Origin: Daphnia pulex
Taxonomy: Eukaryota > Arthropoda > Branchiopoda > Diplostraca > Daphniidae
DNA length: 64,000 bases
Reading direction: 5' to 3'
Assembly (NCBI RefSeq): GCF_021134715.1
Contig: NC_060017.1
Location: forward strand, 5,828,001 to 5,892,000
Shown here: piece by piece, positions 17,101 to 27,800 of the stretch
How the letters are laid out: each line of letters opens with the position of its first letter
Numbering within the stretch: the first letter of the stretch is position 1
Notes under the pieces: model-generated
The model's database searches: none
Seen by the model: only the letters and a program-made list of their open reading frames with translations
What the model was told of the DNA's origin: nothing
Translations under genes and position numbers: made by a program

Positions 17101-18148
17101 AGTAGCTGCTCCTTCTACTGCCCAACTGTCGAGACAGCAACTCATTTGTATAGCTCCAAACAATTCAGAGGTGGCGAATCATCCTTTGTCCAAGACTCCT
17201 CCAGCCAATCTCGCCGGGAACCGGACTATAGGAGTCTCTCAACAGCAACTCAGACCCGCATCAACTCCTCCACATCCGAAACCGCCCATGTTTGCTAGCA
17301 TCCCTCCACAGGCTCAACAATCATCGGTAACGGTTCAATCCTATCAACAGCAACCACAACAACAAGGTGTTTCTGTCACTCAGCAGGTAAATTATCTTCC
17401 GTTCAATAATTGGCCTCAGCAGCAGCAGCAGTCACAACAGCAGCCACGGCAACAACAAGGCAGTACTCCTAAGATAATAGCACCAGCTACTGTTCGTACT
17501 GGAACACATTCCCAGTCAGTTTTCGCCAATCTTCAGCAAGCAAATAGCAATACTTCTTTTATTCAAGAACAAAGTGTTCAACAACAAACGCCATTGGCTC
17601 CTCGAATTCAGCAGCCAATTAACATAAGACAACGTACAGTAAATACTACCCAGACGCAACCGTATGCTTCTTCAAGTGTCCAAGTCAACTTGCAACCGAT
17701 GCAAAATCAGCAACAACCAATGCAAACGTCAACTAGCCAGCAGCAACAAGGGACTCGCCAGCCTTGGCCAGGGCCACCGTTGCAGAATAAAAAGCAGATC
17801 AACATTTCCGGATCATCGGCAGTTCCAGCGCTAAATCCAGTGGCTACACCACAGACACCTCCATTCGTGCAAAATGATGTCCAGTTGGTGAGCATGGGAA
17901 TGTCAATGAGAGCTCAAGTGCCCGGAAATGGTAGCAGCATTACTCCACAACTGCCCATCCACTCAGATCCTGCTAATACCGGAAATTCTACCGACAACAC
18001 TAACGACGATGCAGTTGAAAAGGCTTCTCTATCGACTGACTGCGATTGCCAACTTAAAGCAATGGTTATGTGCCAGCGGTGTGGCGCATTCTGCCACGAT
18101 GACTGCATCGGGCCAACTCAACTCTGCTTTACTTGCATTGTCCCGTGA
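14186..18148 (+). CDS. Asx: Additional sex combs / ASXL (PR-DUB subunit)
   Basis: Partner and activator of the BAP1/Calypso deubiquitinase, which removes ubiquitin from histone H2A in the Polycomb PR-DUB complex. One uninterrupted exon of 1320 codons from ATG 14186 (MSESFGIDVSVADS) to TGA 18148. Around residues 142-250 is the DEUBAD/ASXH domain: SSILAKANLRGILNKHTF, LPPLYQHKLVQLLPEVD, NEFFGRACQKWRDRLAAGEF. A basic, probably nuclear-localising cluster follows (KKRMGGRKIGRRRMKRKK). The middle is acidic and Ser/Thr/Pro-rich; 1050-1190 is glutamine-rich. The last 35 residues form the atypical ASXL PHD finger, with cysteines in CDCQL, MCQRCGAFCHDDC and LCFTC. The vertebrate N-terminal HARE-HTH domain is not encoded in this exon. 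The reading frame is open upstream to the acceptor at 14170 with no earlier ATG. Confidence 0.95.
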   Translation: MSESFGIDVSVADSISPEPRMLKRPTLQLALKQQAKRRRRNTSIATQGNVNGMPPIPRVIVKVLPPLPLNERNKVHEGTESETEEVQPITPRNASVSVPTQTTMREVLASIPGFKTTKRTTRNLSAAAQIQRAQEGCVDLQNPSSILAKANLRGILNKHTFGSLPPLYQHKLVQLLPEVDRCPDGSSKLSSTALSNEFFGRACQKWRDRLAAGEFTPESQQKIRAEAERDKGKLDPWKVKHFEPFWGTKGESSSQELSTRLPSSSRACTSAAPSKKKSTPSDVVDEDETPPKKRMGGRKIGRRRMKRKKPIRKIVISTLLNSEDKTQITSEEATLVSEEICSKDVMSVESCEIAEMQPIEIIEIIEPVHPSTDTDEPESVSGIEFDSSNVEKEEVFASNPTEESDCEEQSSVQATPSNDSIIEISNRLEEPSLTAPQPVEINIGQDKFDGEEWDGTKTLSAESNNQVGENANFEVQEMSAEVRASEEEDVLCLSNPPTIKDSLPSSDTDEEKESKEQDVDERQMEIDDSQALNEMKDFLSSSVGHFVQEDSSPEDFFQSHQVTEALELLRDIHDREESVPVIAEQQKISSPENVTTHKQDELDSAVAGRSSQEQQQMIEPSATDIQDSLVKTTSVAIPAQQPKDLLPKTTEVPLENRTDDSNRKSEPAILTGTTPTNVSTKPEILESSLPRVSTSEATPVVIETQSVAKIEAPVQQPTTVTLTLPFPVTLPLNLPLTLPISLPPGTTLVVSDPSTLVGIRTNTSHTTTEGKTISSITSLTPIAPNKPRVTASSSSPSRILPRSSQPVSASNPVPGTSSSGAGGLIAPRNGSGKQNQPSRAPPGTVNLERSYRICQAVIENSPNCEQLKAQLRPPSAFSSSVVVLPPCSPVTGSTNITGANRSSTNKNGSKNSLGAKPIKGGPVMKIASQQGIGDSKSVPQSIGTTSPSNIILVHPATANMGVVDQQSTIVNKVAAPSTAQLSRQQLICIAPNNSEVANHPLSKTPPANLAGNRTIGVSQQQLRPASTPPHPKPPMFASIPPQAQQSSVTVQSYQQQPQQQGVSVTQQVNYLPFNNWPQQQQQSQQQPRQQQGSTPKIIAPATVRTGTHSQSVFANLQQANSNTSFIQEQSVQQQTPLAPRIQQPINIRQRTVNTTQTQPYASSSVQVNLQPMQNQQQPMQTSTSQQQQGTRQPWPGPPLQNKKQINISGSSAVPALNPVATPQTPPFVQNDVQLVSMGMSMRAQVPGNGSSITPQLPIHSDPANTGNSTDNTNDDAVEKASLSTDCDCQLKAMVMCQRCGAFCHDDCIGPTQLCFTCIVP

Positions 18149-19552
18149 ACTAAATCCCTCCCGCATTTTCTTTTCTGTTAGTTCTCTCTTTCTTCTTCTT
18201 CGTTTGTGCAAAAAAAAAAGAAGAATTCATTCGTCCAGTAACCAATAATCAATTGGCAACACAGCGCGTTCGGCTTTCCATTACAGTCGATTCCATAATT
18301 CATGAAGTTTAGATCGTTTCCACCTGAAGAATTTTTATTTTTTTTTTATCTTGGACTGAAGAGAATTCGAATTTCAGACTTAAACTCACCTACTTGAGCA
18401 ATTTTTTATTATTTTTTGTGTTGTAGAAGTTTTGCTATTGAAACTGCTGAAATTTTCGTTTTGACAAAAAATTCTCGTTCATTTAAGAAATCCCGCTAAA
18501 CCAAGCGGAAGTTGTCGAAAATTCTCTGAAAATTGTTTTCTTTATTTTCCGTAATGCAAAGCCTTTGAAACGTATAGCCATAAAATATTAGTATCACTTT
18601 GTCTTTTTCTGAATTTTTCTTCCAAAATTTCCGAGTATTGGATACTTTTTTGTTCTTTTTTTGTCTTTTTTTTACACCAACCCACTCCTAGTCTGATCTC
18701 TCTATTTCCAATATCTTTCTTTACATCTGCTGGTTTCATTCTTTTTCTGTTTGTGGTTTCTGTTTCTTTAATCTTTTCTTGTGTAACGATGATTGTTTAT
18801 TTGCATATGATTGATGATTCTTGTTATACCTTAAATACCTTATGGTGGTGAGTTGAAATTGAACTCTGGAAGTGAAATCAGAAAATGTGCCTCTTACGTC
18901 CCCACCATGTTATACTACTACCTGTGTCGGTCCGATGGTGAATTTTTTGTTTAATCTGCCCTCCCTCATCAGTGCACTGCAGGGAGCTATATTCTTTCAA
19001 ATTTCAATACACATGGTTTGTACAAAACAGAAGTCACTCATTAGCATAGGCATTTTAGCTTAGGTTACATACATTACCGCACTTCCGTTACGTCCTTAAA
19101 AACTTGGGTAAAAAAAAAAGATAATATTCTGATTCTTAAATGAAGAAAGTATTTGAATTCTTAAATGTAAATTAATAAGTTCGCGTTTGTATTTTGTATC
19201 AGATTATCAGATTTGTATTTCATTTTCAGAATTTAAAATTTCCATTGACTGTTCGAGCGAGATTTCGAAATTTGAAATTGACAACCCTGCATTGTTGACG
19301 AATTCGAATTTGACAGTTGAAAAACAAAAATCGTCAGCTACGAATTGACGAATAAAAATAATAACCTGGTTGAGATAATATCGAAGTAAACAGACCGGCA
19401 AATCTACAGTTATTAATTTATAGAAACTCCATTGAAATCATCAGTTTGCGTTACAACCTGAAAACGTAAGTTTAGCGTACGTAAGTTTCTTGAATGTGAT
19501 TCAAATAATAATAATTAGACCTAACGTGGTTTTGTTTTTACTGTTACGAAGG
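18149..19552. other. Asx 3'UTR and TBC-gene 5' region
   Basis: 1.4 kb, strongly AT-rich with T runs, fitting a long 3'UTR. The only AATAAA noticed is at about 19350, close to the next gene. A likely non-coding first exon of the TBC gene ends at 19465 (donor GTAAGT) and the acceptor before its ATG is at 19551. No ORF above 65 codons looks coding. Confidence 0.5.
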
Positions 19553-20928
19553 ATGGCGTGTTTTTTCAATAAAGCTCTTTCAAGGGAATCCTTGAGAAAT
19601 ATTTTACATGATTTTGAAATAATTCCAGAACAACACAGATTGAAGTTATGGACAATTATATTGAACCTGCCAAACAACAAGGCTCAGTACATGTGTTTGA
19701 GAGAAACAAAGAAAAAATTACCCAGCAATATTGTGCTACAGGAAGAAGATGGACTTGGAAGCAATACGAAAGTTTGCAATCGAGTCATTCAAAGCCTGCT
19801 TGCACATTGTCCATCACTAGAACAATTCCGTCATTTTAACTTGGCTGATTACGTGAAACCTTTTGCTGGACTTCTAGCATCACATGAGTTGATATATTTT
19901 GAGATCATGCTATCTATTTTTAGTAAGTATAATTTTTCCTTCCATAGCATAACAAGACATTTAATTGTGCATATTATTTATGTATTCAGTGAATTGGTGC
20001 CAACACTGGTTTGATCATATTCCTTTGCCTCCATACACACTCTTATCTATGCTGGATATTATAATGCTGAAAAATCATCCTGATCTGTACAGACACCTTG
20101 CAAACTTGGGAATAAGAGCTATTGATTATGCTTGGTAGGTTTTTTTTTTTCAAAAATGCTTTACTTCCTTTTGTTGACACATGCAGTGCTGTTAAAATTG
20201 AAATAGGAGATGGATGAGAACCTCTTTTCATACAGTAAGACAATCTTATTATAACGCTACACATATAATTATTATTGTGTTCATATGTTAGTATCATACT
20301 TAAAAATCTGTTTTTCTCTATAAAGATAGTTGATCCTCGGGAATTCCTTACATTATGGGATCATATATTGGTCAATGAACCCAATTTTCTGTATTTTATT
20401 CCACTGGCAGCTTGCAAACTCCAAGGTCGATACCTGATTGAGCTTTCGACACACGGTGAAATAATGGTTGATCAATATTTCTACATAGTAAATTTGAAAA
20501 TGGTCATATTTGACAGATGTTTTTTTTTTTTTTTAAATAGGAAGTGCTTCACAGTGCCACACCCCTTGATGCACAATCTTTGTTAAAAGAGGCTTATCAA
20601 ATGAATGCTGCAACACCCAAGGAATTGCAACTCAATCAAATGCATCCTTTCCACCCATTGGTTCCTGGTTATTACCCAACATTAAATCCCACTGAATTGA
20701 TTACTTTTCAAGATCACCCTTTTCAAACAGAGAAGAGTGATCTAAGCAATCTCAGCAGACTTCTTGGTAATGAAATAATTATACTTTATTTTTATATTTA
20801 ATGTTTTGTATTGTGTAATACTTAAACTTCAATTTTGTTATCAAGCCAAAGTTGAAGAAACTGGAGCTGAAGTAGATGAAGTCATAAAAGAAGGAATGGC
20901 ATTAAGGCGTTGGATGATTGGCAAATAG
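19553..20928 (+). CDS. TBC-domain protein related to TBC1D31, without WD40 repeats
   Basis: Six in-phase exons (19553-19922, 19990-20134, 20207-20234, 20326-20487, 20541-20766, 20846-20928) encode 337 aa starting MACFFNKALSRESLRNILHD. The segment around MNWCQHWFDHIPLPPYTLLS, then YAWRWMRTSFHT and VDPREFLTLWDHILVNEPNF, follows the TBC (Rab-GAP-like) region of TBC1D31/WDR67 closely, as does HPLVPGYYPTLNPTEL. Human TBC1D31, a centriolar-satellite/ciliary protein of about 1,066 aa, has N-terminal WD40 repeats and a long C-terminal coiled coil. Both are missing here: the protein ends soon after the TBC region at VIKEGMALRRWMIGK. I see no IxxDxxR or YxQ catalytic finger, so GAP activity is doubtful. 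The exon 4 donor (ATA/GTAAAT) is the least certain junction. The symbol is withheld because architecture differs. Confidence 0.8.
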
Positions 20929-21701
20929 GCAGCTGGAATCAGAGGCACACAGCGAAATGTAATCAAATTTAAGTTTTTCCATCTTATTGTAATTGCTTGC
21001 AAGAAACTGAAAGAAAATTTGTGTGAAATAGCCTGTATAAAATTTAAATTCAAAATCACTATTGTCCATATTGCCATTGTTTAAAAATTGTGACTATTTT
21101 CGAAATAGTTCTATCAAAACACAGAATTTTCAATAAAAAAACGTAAAAAAAATCACACAAATATTAATCGAATAATCCCAATATCAATCTCGATCCAAAT
21201 ACAAAAAAAACCATAACTTTTTAAAACTTCCAGATGTGTATATGTACGGCTTGGCAATGGTGTCGGATGTAGGTAAAAATAGAATTTTCAGTTTTTGAAG
21301 TGCACGTGATGTGCTTGATCCTGAGCTCTGCTGAGCTGCTGGTAGAGGACGAACAGCGGGTTGAAGCCGTTTGTCGGCAGTTATATTGTGAACACAAAGA
21401 CAAGAAACTATGTGTAGAGGAAATACAGTAGTGTGCTCAGTGCAGCAGACAGAATTACTGGCATGATCTGGTGCCAAACTGAAAAGCAGTCTTGCGTAGA
21501 GGTCGTTTTCTTTGTTGGGTCACTGTGATATCAAAAACACCTACACAAAACTTGTCTGACTTGTACAGGCTTCAGTGCTTCAACCCCTACACTTATTGTC
21601 AACATTCATGGTCTTCTTTACAAGCTTTGCTGTTCGATCTTGTTGGCCAGAAATACGTTCCTCGTTCTGTATTTTAACAGTCTCGGTGACTCATTAGTGA
21701 A
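20929..21701. other. TBC-gene 3'UTR and distal kcc promoter
   Basis: AATAAA at 21132-21137 probably ends the TBC transcript. 21140-21700 should hold the promoter and 5'UTR of the most distal kcc first exon. Minus-strand ORFs here (such as 21184-21477) show no protein-like composition or splice support. Confidence 0.5.
21132..21137 (+). terminator. poly(A) signal of TBC gene
   Basis: AATAAA about 204 nt after the TBC stop codon. Confidence 0.6.
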
Positions 21702-21816
21702 ATGGCAACAGAAACTAGTGGAACAACTATAGGAAAAGGCCGATTTGTCGTACGTAGCTACGGGGCTGCAACTACCACCAATGTCCCGACCAATCAAACA
21801 GAACAAGACGATCCAG
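21702..21816 (+). other. kcc: kcc alternative first coding exon A (with RF-x-V motif)
   Basis: 115 nt from ATG ([20 protein letters not shown]) to a GTTAGT donor; length is 1 mod 3, fitting exon 2. R14-F15-V16-V17 matches the [RK]-F-x-[VI] docking motif bound by SPAK/OSR1-type kinases; human KCC3a has a comparable VRFMV near its start. The rest is Thr/Asn/Gln-rich and ends acidic (TEQDDP). Initiation context is GTGAAATGG. It splices over about 25 kb to 47041. Confidence 0.8.
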
Positions 21817-24800
21817 GTTAGTGCACATATTTTTGGTTCATCACGTCGTGTTATTTCGTCCGTTTCGCTCCTTGTTGGTGTGTTCCTTTGTTGTGAGTGG
21901 ATTGCAAGGTGTTTGGTCATTCGATCACCAGATGGACTGGAAAGATTCCGGTTTTTTCCAACATAATTTTTCGATCGAATCTAGTATATTTAATCGTTTC
22001 ATATCTCGTAATTGTGTTGTGCTTCACTTTCGTTGCGAGTAAGTGAAACTTGAGGTCAATTAACTCACCCGAGTAGTTGTTAGTCCTCTAATTCCGTATG
22101 AAACAATAAGCCCTAGTTGCAGCAACTTGGCAATTTCCGGTAACATTTTCCCACTGTAAGCGTTTACGTTTGTCATTATTGCTGGAACGAGTCCATATCC
22201 CATCCCTTGAGAGAAGAAGAAATGTTTTTCCACCGAAATTATCTTTGCCACAGTTGTTGCTACCTTGGCTAATGACTGTTGAATTTGGCAGCTTCCGCTT
22301 GCAAAAGAGAAGAAGAAGAAAAAGCGATGAAAGCAAAAGTAAAAAAAGAAAGAAAGTTGGTTCGTTTCTAGTCTCGTACTTTTCATTTCGGTTGAAGGAA
22401 ATCAATTCGGATCAAGGTATACAGCATGATCCGTAGTAATCCAATTTTCCCAGGCAAATTTAATCACGTTTTTTCCCCCCTCCATTCAGTCGAAGCTTTT
22501 CTGTTCGAAATAGAAATTATATACGACTATCATAAAGATTACTTTATATGAGCCTGGGACGCTGTTGCCACCTGTCAGGCTCACAGGGCTGGAGCGGTGA
22601 AAACTGAAGCAACAAAAAGAGGATGAAAGACAGGCAGCAAAGAAAAGCGAAAAAGAGTCTAGAGAGAAAAAGGAAGAAGAAAGAAAGGCGTCGTACGTGT
22701 AATTCAGGAAACGAGGGAACGTGATGGACGATGTGTCGCACTCACGCTAGATTCACAGGCCAAGATTTTCTCTTCTTTTTTTTTAATTGAGCGATCCTGC
22801 CAACCGAGTCCTCTGAGTTCGTGAAAGCACGTCAACCGTTAAACGCGGAAGCGTTTTTCTTTTTCACCGGTGGAATTCTTGCGAATTCATGTGCTTTGAG
22901 TTTATTTATACATCAATCGGATGGGTAAACTCGATGGATAAACTTTAACTGCTTTTCACTGAAGCTCCCCCCCCCCTCTTTTTTTTGCATCCATCATTGA
23001 TCACGTGTTAAACTTTTGATCTTCTTCAGCTTATAAGCAAAATTGTATTTTTGTTTTCTTTACTTCCCATCTTAAAAGTATATTTCTGGGCCATATTTTC
23101 TTCTTTTCTTTTCAACTTTTCACTCGCCACCCTGGAGACCTGTGCTGGACGTTGCTATCAAACATTTTGGCACATTCGGCATGAACCTTTTTCGCTCGAC
23201 GCCATTGTTGCCGTGCAAAGAAGAACGAAGATGAATAGGCCCTCAAAGTTGGTTGTCAGCCAACGCATCGTGTGCGGTGTATGTGTGTTAATGTTTCACT
23301 GGAGAATTCTTGTTTTTTTCAGCGAGGCTTTTTGCGAGTTACTCGCATCTATTTTAATGCCATTTCACGTCCTATATAGTAGAGTAGTTTCTCCTCTATA
23401 TAGTCAACAGTGTTTTTCAAAAATTCAAACTCTTGGAAAGTTTGTCGCTCAGTTGATCTAAATTTACTTCCCTTTCTGAATTGGGAAGATGAGTAAAAAG
23501 TTGTTCTCATTTGTATCTGAGAAAAGTTTTCACCAGTGCGTGTGAAATTAATTTTAGCCAATGGGTGTCTGTCGTGTGGGAGGGTTGGGCTTTTCTTTGA
23601 CAAGAGAAAAGCAAAGAGAGAGAGAGAGAGTGCGGATTGAATGGAGAGAATCAAAGCTGTTCGAGGAACCCTGACTTCGACGTTATTGGTCTACTTCATT
23701 TTCATTTTTCCGCCATCCAGCTCTTGATTTTCCTTTCAAAAATTTCGCTCTCTCTCTCGCTCTCGCTGCGGGTATATGCACAATCTACGCGATGCACACA
23801 AGAGATCCTTGTGCTACTGTTAAAACAGCACGCTCCGAATAAACGAGTCGAGTCGTGTGTGTGTATGAGGAAAAGGAACGAGTGTGTGTGTGTGTATGGA
23901 TCAATAATCAGGGAGCGACCGAAAGGTTTTGTGTCGTCGTCGTCGTCGTCGACTCTGCGGGCTCGTCCTGACAAGGTGCTGACGGAGAAACTCTAATGGA
24001 TGTGTCACGAAGCTATCCCGGGGCTCGGTGAACTGCAAATTCGTCGCCAGACGGGAGAATCAGTCAGACAGGCAGACAGAGAGAGGCAAGCATCAATAGG
24101 AACGCTGGAACGGAGAGGGGGATTGAACTGACAGCAATCCGCGCGCAGCTCTCTTCCGCTTCGCCTCGTATACACGGCCCGCCGTATGTGCAGGTCCTTC
24201 GATATGAAATGAAGGGGGGACCACCTCCTCCGGGCCATGTATAAATCAATTATCGTCATGACGGATATATCAATAATGCGATTTTTTGTGCGGATGATCT
24301 CGGGGGCCGGCCGGCTGGGCTGGCTGCACAGCGACAGAGTCAGGGCGGATGGCAGATCGTCGTGTCGTTTGCTGACAAAAGTCACTTGGGCAAATATAGA
24401 CGCCGCCACCCTGCGTCTCCTTTTATTTCTTTCCTTTCATATTCGCTGGCTCATGTTTGTATCTTGATCGTCAAAACGTGAAGCTATTGATCCATTTTTG
24501 TTAGCAAAGGAAGATTGGTTGCAGATGGGCCAAGATGATCATTAGTCAGCGGATCTCTCGAAAGCCAAGGGAGTGGGGAGAGGGGAACAGAGCACAGATA
24601 TTGTACGGATGCAATAAAAGCTAATGAAGACGACAACTTCATATCGATCCGCTCAAGCGTGACGGGAGAAAATTCTTTTCATTTGTCGTCAATAGTTTTT
24701 TTTTATTATTCTCTCGTCTCGTACATACAAACGTTGGCAACTGCTCTTTAAACATTAGCAGCAGTCGGGACCTCTTTTCTTTCACTTCCCCGATCTCTTT

Positions 24801-27800
24801 CCTCCTGTTGTTTTATTTAAACTACCTCCCTCCCTTTCGAGCTCTTTTTTTTTCAATTGCAAATAATGTTGATGTTTGTGCTGCACTCTGGCACTGGAGA
24901 AGGAACCTCCCCCCCCATCTCAATGCTCTTCTTCTTTTTTCTGCTGACTGCGACGACAAGGAGCTGCTTCTACCGTGGTGCATCTACTTAAAAAAGACCC
25001 GATGGAAACATCGGAATGCTTTTTACACGTTCCTGTCAGGACCCGCCCTTGCGGAAGCGTTCCAAAGTTGACTAACCTTTTGCTAGGAGAAAATTTAAAC
25101 AGTCTCGAAAGAGAGCTGGAGATTTTCAAATCCGTTTTATTTATTTTTTTTTTCTTCTTCTTCCTTCTTCTCTCCCTGGTTATTGTGCGTGGGGGAAAAA
25201 GGAGGTGCAGTGCTCCTGTAGTCGAATTTCCATTCACAATGTTGCCTACACATCCGACAAAGCCTGTTCAGTACATAGACGTGCAGATTGGCTGTCTAAG
25301 CGATCTGTCATCCAGCTGACAGAGCTCTATGTGTAGGTAATCACTTTGATGAAAGCAGAGAGCACATATTGAGTAAGAAGTTACCGCGGGGAAAAAGGGG
25401 GGAGGGGAGTTAGTTGCCAGTGTCTAATAACAGGGACTATATCAACGATGTGGTTTCAATCAACTTGTTTGTCAAGCACGTCGTCTGTTTTCTTTCTTTT
25501 TTTTTTCTTTTTCCTTTTCCCGATCGATCATATTTTACGCCTATGCAGGTCTTCTGCATTGATAACGTAACTACTATACCTCGTTATGTCACCGCTGAAT
25601 AGTTTCGTTCAGCCATTACAATTTCTCTTCTGCCTTTTTGCCGGTAGTCGTTTATTTTTTTGGGGGGGGCTCGTCGAATCGAATGTCGACCGCAATCAGC
25701 CGAACGTTACACGTACGTGCGAAATTTGATTGCTTCGCTGATTTCCTTTTGACGCGATTTTCAGGCCCCGTGTGTTTTCACCTCAACTGCCGAGACGGAA
25801 TGCGGATGGATATTTTTCCTGGATCACTTTTTTTTTCTTTCCTTTTCGACGGACGTGACGAATGTTAATAATGAACGCAAAGAAAATGGAGTCAACACGG
25901 ACCGTCCAACGTAGCTATGGTCGGTTGCTGGGCAGCCTATCAAAAAAGGGGGGAAGAAACGTACCACTTTCCCTTGACTGTGCACACTTGTATTTCTTCT
26001 AAATGGATTGAGAATGGTAAAACAAAACCATACAAAAAAAAACATTAAATAGTAACAACTTTATAGTTCTACCCGAAAGAAGGAAAGAGATCTAAAAATC
26101 TTTAGAGTTAGAATCGTAAGTAGTAAGCGACATGCCGTTGTAGCGTTGCGCCATCACCCCCCAAAGAAAAAACATGTTTAGCTTTGGTGCTCTTTCGCTT
26201 CCGGATTTCGCCACTGCTGGATTCTGTGGGTAGTAGTCCCGGAGATGAGTGCTCGAGCCTGATTCCGGCCAAACACAAAATGTTACAGGAAATGGCGCAG
26301 CGGTTTATTTTCCATCCAACTTTCTTTTTTTCTCTTTCTCTCCCAACATTAAAAGGAAAGGATTTTGACGGACCTTGTTGGGTGCCGGCCCTGATTTTAT
26401 GCATTCCCCAACAAAAGCCCAAAAGTACCTATGAGCTCTTTGCAACTCTTTTGGGTAAAAGAAGTGGGGCTCCAGTCCTTATGTTGTCAGAAGAAAGCTA
26501 TCAAGGGCTGTAGTACTACTACATTAGTGTGTGTGTGGATGTGTTAGTGTTGGTAGCATCCCTTGAAAGCATGTCGAAAAGCAAATCCACTTTTGACTGC
26601 ATAACCGGTCCGTCGGCGGGAGTGGCGCGGTGCTGGGCCCTGTGGTGCCGCTGCCTATGTGTGTGTAATGTCAAAGGCTAGCCAAAAACGTCCTCCCTTA
26701 TGTCTTGGCTATTCAATCTTTCACAAGATCTTCTTGTTCTTCCTTGATTCTTCGCGATGTACACGCAAGAGTACTCTTTGAGTTCCCCCCCTAGCTTTTC
26801 TCCAGTGTCATCCGAGTCCCTCCCTCCTCTTTTTATTGTATGCAGATCCAATCCAGGCACGCTTTGGGGCCAGTGGGCATGTGCTGCGGGCTTGAACGTA
26901 ATCGTCCGTGTCAAAGAAGGAGGGGATTGACTAGTATTTTTTTTCTTCTTCTTTATTTCTTTTTTCTTTTTCCTTTCATTCTTTTTTTCATCTTCATCCC
27001 GATTTGGCATTTTGGAAAGAATCAGATGACGAGCGAGTGACTCTGTTTCTTCATGCCGCATTGATTTCCATCCCCCGTCATTTCTCGTTGTCAAGTCGAC
27101 AATAATGGAATTGTCATTAATTCTTTTGTTGGTCGGCGTGCGGAAAGAAGAAGAAGAAGAAGAGGACGACAGTTGACTTGGCTCGCAATCAAAAGAAATC
27201 GCAACCCGACCGCCTCACCAGCGGCAGAATAATTTTTTTTTTCTTCCAACGTGCATACTGTTCTGACAGTCAGTCTCTCCCCGCAACAGCCACAACGACA
27301 CTTTTTAGTTCGTTCAAGCCATGCATACTCAACCGCACAATGAGGACATTGAACTCCTTATTTTGATTTCTGCAGCTCCTTGGCCATGGGTTGTTGTTAA
27401 GAGTAGGGAATCTCGGTGACGTCACAAACAAATCATCGAGTCCGGATTTCTTGTGTGTTTTGTGCGTATAGACTACGTGATGTGTAGAGTTGTTTTTCTT
27501 TTTCCATCTCTATGGAGAAAGGTGGATGGGTTTTCGGGGGTTCCGGGAGCTAGAGTCTCACGTGATGGAGGCCATTAAAGGTCAATCACGATTCCGCTCC
27601 TGAACATACCTCGGGAACTAATCACTCAAGTAGGGAAAAAGAACTCGTATAGGCCCAAAGAAAAACTGACGATGTAACGTGTATATATAGCCGCAATCAC
27701 TCAATGACTGCCGGCTGTTTGCCGTACTATACACACACAAGAAAAAAAAGAGAGTCTATAGTGTAGGCGGAGCGGGATAAATCATTTTTTTAGACTGATG

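Noticed and set aside
23996-24027. Possible kcc first exon before GTGAAC
   Set aside because: Length 32 (2 mod 3) does not fit exon 2.
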